9,508 nt of DNA, from NCBI GenBank assembly GCA_028275005.1, contig JAQCNN010000032.1:1-9508 (forward strand), in the 5' to 3' direction. The position numbers and the translations under genes were made by a program. The notes below the pieces were generated by a model, which saw nothing but the letters and a program-made list of their open reading frames with translations, searched no databases and was not told the DNA's origin. Source of the DNA: Salinirussus sp. (GTDB taxonomy: Archaea; Halobacteriota; Halobacteria; Halobacteriales; Haloarculaceae). Within the stretch, counting starts at the first letter, position 1, and every line of letters begins with the position of its first letter. Positions 6,836 through 9,508 of the stretch are shown here, one piece after another.

Positions 6836-6843
6836 TCAAAAGG
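6836..6843 (-). promoter_or_regulatory. TATA-like promoter element of EF-2
   Basis: CCTTTTGA on the minus strand is centred about 30 bases upstream of the EF-2 ATG, with a GGAAAC BRE-like stretch some 8 bases further out. No Shine-Dalgarno motif precedes the ATG. This spacing suggests a leader of 0-5 nt. The core is not very AT-rich, so the assignment is moderate. Confidence 0.4.
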
Positions 6844-6917
6844 GTAGTGTTTCCGCGGGGGACTGTGCCCGTGTGACACGGTTCACCGACCCTGCACAGC
6901 CGGCGCCGGGGGGCGAA

Positions 6918-6956
6918 TCCGGACCAACTCTAGAGAGTGTTTGGCCCGACTCCGGA
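6918..6956. promoter_or_regulatory. Dyad cluster in the divergent EF-2 / spondin intergenic region
   Basis: The core is a perfect inverted repeat, ACTCT-AG-AGAGT (6927-6938). Around it lie CCAA (6924-6927) and TTGG (6941-6944), and two copies of the self-palindromic hexamer TCCGGA (6918-6923 and 6951-6956). The dyad centres do not coincide exactly. The cluster lies about 35 bases upstream of the spondin-gene TATA box, a typical place for an activator or repressor. The rest of the 196-base gap holds the two core promoters and nothing else I recognise. Confidence 0.35.
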
Positions 6957-6970
6957 GACATGTTGAAAAA

Positions 6971-6978
6971 TTTACTTT
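6971..6978 (+). promoter_or_regulatory. TATA box of the spondin / molybdoenzyme operon
   Basis: TTTACTTT, preceded by the A-rich GAAAAA (BRE-like), forms the most AT-rich patch of this intergenic region. Its centre is about 31 bases upstream of the ATG at 7006, so the transcript should have 0-7 leader bases. The predicted start supports the ATG at 7006 or the adjacent GTG at 7003 as initiation codon. Confidence 0.6.
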
Positions 6979-7005
6979 CAGGGGGAGTCCCTCGGTACGG
7001 CTGTG

Positions 7006-7947
7006 ATGTCAGACGACACGACGCGACGGCGGTTCCTCGCGGTAGCAGGGAGCACAACGGCGCTCGCACTCGCCGGCTGTGCCGGCGGCGACGGCGGTGA
7101 CGGCGGTAGCGCCGGGACCGAGACTGCGGACGAGTCGATGACCGAGACCGAGTCCATGGATGACGGGATGACCGAGACCGGCGCCACGGACGAGTCGACG
7201 ACCGAGACGGAGGACAGGATGATGAGCGGCCCGACGACGGTCACGGTCCGGGTCGAGAACGTCGCGCCGACGGACTTCTACGGGTCCGACACCCCCACCG
7301 GCGGCGGCATCTGGGTCACGCCCGGCGCGTACGCGGTCCACACCGCCGAGAACCCGGTCTTCACCGAGGGCGAGGAGGCGTCGGTCGGGCTCGAGGGGCT
7401 CGCCGAGGCCGGCCCGCCGACCGGCTTCCCGGACGAGCCGGGGCTGGTCGACGAACTCCAGGATATGGCGGGCTCGATGGGCGTGGCCGCGGCCGGAGCG
7501 TACACCCCCGCGAACACGGTCGCGGACCCGAACGACCCGAGGGGTGAGGTGCCCGGCGCCCCGCCGATTGCCCCGGGCGGCGCCTTCGAGTTCGACGTCG
7601 AGGCCGAACCCGGTCAACGGCTCTCCTTTGCCTCGATGTTCGTCCCCTCGAACGACCTCTTCCTCTCGCCGGGCGCGGCAGGGATCACCCTGTGGCCCGA
7701 GGACGGCGAACCCGTCGAGGGTGACGTGACCGACAGCGTCCGGCTGTGGGACGCCGGCACCGAGCCGAACGCCCAGCCGCCGGGCAAAGGGCCGGACCAG
7801 GCGCCCGCCCAGGACAGCCCCGACCAGGGGGCCGACGAGGGCGGCGTCGTGCGCCCGCTCGACAGCGTCATGGACGGCTACGACTACCCCGCGGTGAGCG
7901 ACGTCATCAGGGTGACGTTGACCCCTGGCGGGTCGATGGACGGGTAG
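7006..7947 (+). CDS. Tat-exported spondin-domain lipoprotein
   Basis: The 313-residue product begins with a twin-arginine signal (TTRRRFLAVAG, R7-R9), a short hydrophobic stretch and a lipobox LAGC, with C25 as the predicted lipidated residue. It should be exported folded and anchored to the outer face of the membrane. Residues 26-75 are a Gly/Asp then Thr/Glu-rich linker with repeated TET/DES units and five Met. Residues 77-307 resemble the spondin N-terminal domain: TVRVENV at the start, a GIWVTPGAYAVH strand, FASMFVPSNDLFL at 208-220, and a C-terminal VSDVIRVTLTPGG strand. Spondin domains in animals are extracellular-matrix adhesion modules; the prokaryotic role is not established. An adjacent GTG (7003) is an alternative start. 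The molybdoenzyme gene follows after 2 bases, so joint function is likely. Confidence 0.85.
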   Translation: MSDDTTRRRFLAVAGSTTALALAGCAGGDGGDGGSAGTETADESMTETESMDDGMTETGATDESTTETEDRMMSGPTTVTVRVENVAPTDFYGSDTPTGGGIWVTPGAYAVHTAENPVFTEGEEASVGLEGLAEAGPPTGFPDEPGLVDELQDMAGSMGVAAAGAYTPANTVADPNDPRGEVPGAPPIAPGGAFEFDVEAEPGQRLSFASMFVPSNDLFLSPGAAGITLWPEDGEPVEGDVTDSVRLWDAGTEPNAQPPGKGPDQAPAQDSPDQGADEGGVVRPLDSVMDGYDYPAVSDVIRVTLTPGGSMDG

Positions 7948-7949
7948 GG

Positions 7950-9425
7950 ATGGTGGACCTCCCCTCCCGGTACGACCTGGGGCTCGCGGGGCTGGCCGGG
8001 GCGGCCGGCGTCGCCGGCTCCTTTGCCGTTGCCGGCTACACCCGGTCGTTCGTCGTCGCGCCGCTGGATGCCGCGGTCGTCACGGCCACGCCAGGTGCGG
8101 TCGTCACATTCATGATCCAGAATGTGGGCGAGGCGGGCCACCTGCTACACATCGGGCTCGCGGCCGCGCTGGCGGTCGTGTTGTTCGGCACGGTCGCCCT
8201 CGGCGGGGCACGCGTCGCCGAGCGCCTCGACAGCCGGCTCGCCGGCGGCCTGCTGGCCGGGCTCGTGGCGTGGACGCTCGCGGCCCTGCTCACCCGAGCG
8301 CCCGTGCTCGCGGCCGGAGCCGCGGTCCCCGTGGCTGCCGGAGCAGTCGCAGGCCCGCGACACACTCAACCCCAACTCGACGCCTCCCGCCGGCGTGCAC
8401 TCGGGAGTGTTGCGGGCGCCGTGGCCTTCCTGGGTGCCGCGGCCGGCGCTGGTACTCTCCGCTCGGGGACGGACGCACTCGGGGCCGCCCCCGGCACCGA
8501 CGACGTCGAGGCGCGGCTCCGGGAGGCCAAGCAGCGGTCGCTGTCGGTCGAGAGCGACGCCTTGCCCGGGCTGGTCAGCGAGATTGGGAACTTCTACAAC
8601 GTCGATATCGCGGAGTTCGAGCCAGAGCTCCCGGCCGAGGAGTGGTCCCTGGCCGTCACCGGCGAGACGGCCGAGGACGACCTGACCGTCGACTTCGCTG
8701 ACCTGCTGGAGCGGCCGGTCGAACACCGCTTCGTGACGCTGCGGTGTGTCGGCGAGGGGCTCAACGACCACAAGCTCGACACGGCTGTCTGGACCGGGAC
8801 GCCAATCGCGCCGCTGCTCGACGCCGTCGACCCCGACGGGGACTGTGGCTGTGTCGTGTTGCGGGGCGAGGACGGCTACTTCGTGGAGTATCCCGTCGAG
8901 GTGCTCCGGGATGGCTTCCTGGCCTGGGGGATGAACGGGAAGGAACTCCCCGCCCAACACGGCCACCCGGTCCGGATACTGGCGCCCGGCCACTGGGGGG
9001 AGACGAACGTCAAGTGGCTCACCGAGGTCGAGATACTCGACCGGGAGATGGACGGCTACTGGGAGCAGCGTGGCTGGGAAGGGACGGGCCCGGTCAACAC
9101 CGTCGCAAAGCTCTGGGACGAGGGGGTCACCCGCCTCGGGGACGGCCGGGTGGAACTGGCCGGTCACGCCTACGCCGGGACCCGCGGTGTCGACCGCGTC
9201 GAGGTGTCGACCGACGGCGGTGACACCTGGACAGAGGCAGCCCTCTCGGAACCCCTCCCCGACGACGACGTCTGGCGGCAGTGGCGCCACCGCTTCGAGC
9301 CGACGGGTGCCCACGAGGTGGCGGTCCGGGCCGTCGACGGGACTGGAGCCGTGCAGGCTAGCGACCGCTCGGAGTCGTTCCCCTCCGGCGCCACCGGCTG
9401 GGTCCGGCGGACGGTCAGTGGGTAG
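7950..9425 (+). CDS. Membrane-anchored molybdopterin oxidoreductase, sulfite-oxidase fold, five transmembrane segments
   Basis: This 491-residue protein has hydrophobic segments at about 9-30, 64-86, 97-115, 117-135 and 150-170, then a soluble enzyme part. Residues 215-365 match the molybdopterin-binding sulfite-oxidase fold: LRCVGEG with C266 as the likely molybdenum ligand, GEDGYFVEYP, AWGMNGKELPAQHGHPVR and NVKWLTEVEI. Residues 366-491 match the Mo-cofactor dimerisation domain (GYWEQRGW, VDRVEVSTDGGDTW). A twin-arginine motif SRRRAL (146-151) sits directly before the fifth segment, suggesting Sec insertion of four helices and Tat export of the catalytic domain. A CxC pair (C299, C301) is unexpected. 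The ATG at 7950 is 2 bases past the spondin-gene stop; a 68-residue in-frame extension overlaps that gene and is Arg-rich, so it was rejected. Substrate and electron donor are unknown; few membrane histidines argue against a bound haem b. Confidence 0.88.
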   Translation: MVDLPSRYDLGLAGLAGAAGVAGSFAVAGYTRSFVVAPLDAAVVTATPGAVVTFMIQNVGEAGHLLHIGLAAALAVVLFGTVALGGARVAERLDSRLAGGLLAGLVAWTLAALLTRAPVLAAGAAVPVAAGAVAGPRHTQPQLDASRRRALGSVAGAVAFLGAAAGAGTLRSGTDALGAAPGTDDVEARLREAKQRSLSVESDALPGLVSEIGNFYNVDIAEFEPELPAEEWSLAVTGETAEDDLTVDFADLLERPVEHRFVTLRCVGEGLNDHKLDTAVWTGTPIAPLLDAVDPDGDCGCVVLRGEDGYFVEYPVEVLRDGFLAWGMNGKELPAQHGHPVRILAPGHWGETNVKWLTEVEILDREMDGYWEQRGWEGTGPVNTVAKLWDEGVTRLGDGRVELAGHAYAGTRGVDRVEVSTDGGDTWTEAALSEPLPDDDVWRQWRHRFEPTGAHEVAVRAVDGTGAVQASDRSESFPSGATGWVRRTVSG

Positions 9426-9433
9426 CGTGTCCT

Positions 9434-9455
9434 CGACCCGGCCGAACCGGGGTCG
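9434..9455 (+). terminator. Possible hairpin terminator of the spondin / molybdoenzyme operon
   Basis: CGACCC-GG pairs with CC-G-GGGTCG around loop CCGAA, giving 8 base pairs with one bulged G, 8 bases after the molybdoenzyme stop. It is followed only by GCGGTTTCA, without a real T run. It could terminate or stabilise the transcript. The remaining bases to 9508 show no start of another gene that I can support. Confidence 0.3.
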
Positions 9456-9508
9456 CGGTTTCACCGGACCAGTGGCTGTAGTGCTGTGTCGAAACGACTT
9501 TCAGGATA

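Noticed and set aside
5352..7100. Long plus-strand open frame of 582 codons opposite EF-2 and running into the spondin gene
   Set aside because: Antisense shadow in GC-rich DNA; it crosses the divergent promoter region and shows no recognisable domain.
7746..7949. In-frame N-terminal extension of the molybdoenzyme
   Set aside because: It overlaps the spondin coding region, is unusually Arg-rich for a halophile, and precedes a normal start 2 bases after the spondin stop.
8145..9464. Minus-strand open frame of 439 codons opposite the molybdoenzyme
   Set aside because: The plus strand carries clear molybdopterin and dimerisation motifs; the reverse frame has none.
1..9508. CRISPR array, insertion sequence, or integrase-type mobile element
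   Set aside because: No regularly spaced repeats, transposase-like frames or terminal inverted repeats were seen on either strand.

Overview
This is GC-rich, gene-dense DNA from a halophilic archaeon (class Halobacteria). Four things point there: the strongly acidic proteome, archaeal-type EF-1alpha and EF-2 (the latter with a diphthamide loop), BRE/TATA-like promoters placed for leaderless transcripts, and a Tat-dependent lipoprotein signal. I cannot name the genus from sequence alone.

Layout. The left 6.8 kb is read on the minus strand. In transcription order it holds EF-2 (4620-6809), a nitrilase-superfamily C-N hydrolase (3705-4466), a 72-residue two-helix membrane protein (3414-3632), an ACT-domain regulator (2781-3311) overlapping homoserine dehydrogenase (1840-2784), EF-1alpha (419-1687), ribosomal protein uS10 (109-417) and a complete tRNA-Ala(CGC) (2-73). 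The right 2.7 kb is read on the plus strand. It is a two-gene unit: a Tat-exported spondin-domain lipoprotein (7006-7947), then, 2 bases later, a five-helix membrane-anchored sulfite-oxidase-fold molybdenum enzyme (7950-9425). EF-2 and the lipoprotein gene are divergent and share a 196-base promoter region. No gene-free stretch exceeds 300 bases.

Function. EF-2, EF-1alpha, uS10 and tRNA-Ala are core translation genes. EF-1alpha and uS10 are separated by 1 base, and the tRNA lies 35 bases beyond uS10, so all three may share a transcript from the strong TATA box at 1731-1742. The ACT protein and homoserine dehydrogenase form a translationally coupled pair (4-base overlap) at the aspartate-semialdehyde to homoserine branch point of Thr/Met synthesis; the ACT protein probably supplies the allosteric domain that the short dehydrogenase lacks.

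The least explained part is the spondin lipoprotein plus molybdoenzyme operon. The enzyme has four ordinary hydrophobic segments, then a twin-arginine motif directly before a fifth. That is the architecture expected of a protein integrated jointly by Sec and Tat, with the molybdenum domain outside the cell. The lipoprotein would be displayed on the same face of the membrane, so the two could form a cell-surface redox module whose substrate and electron donor are unknown.
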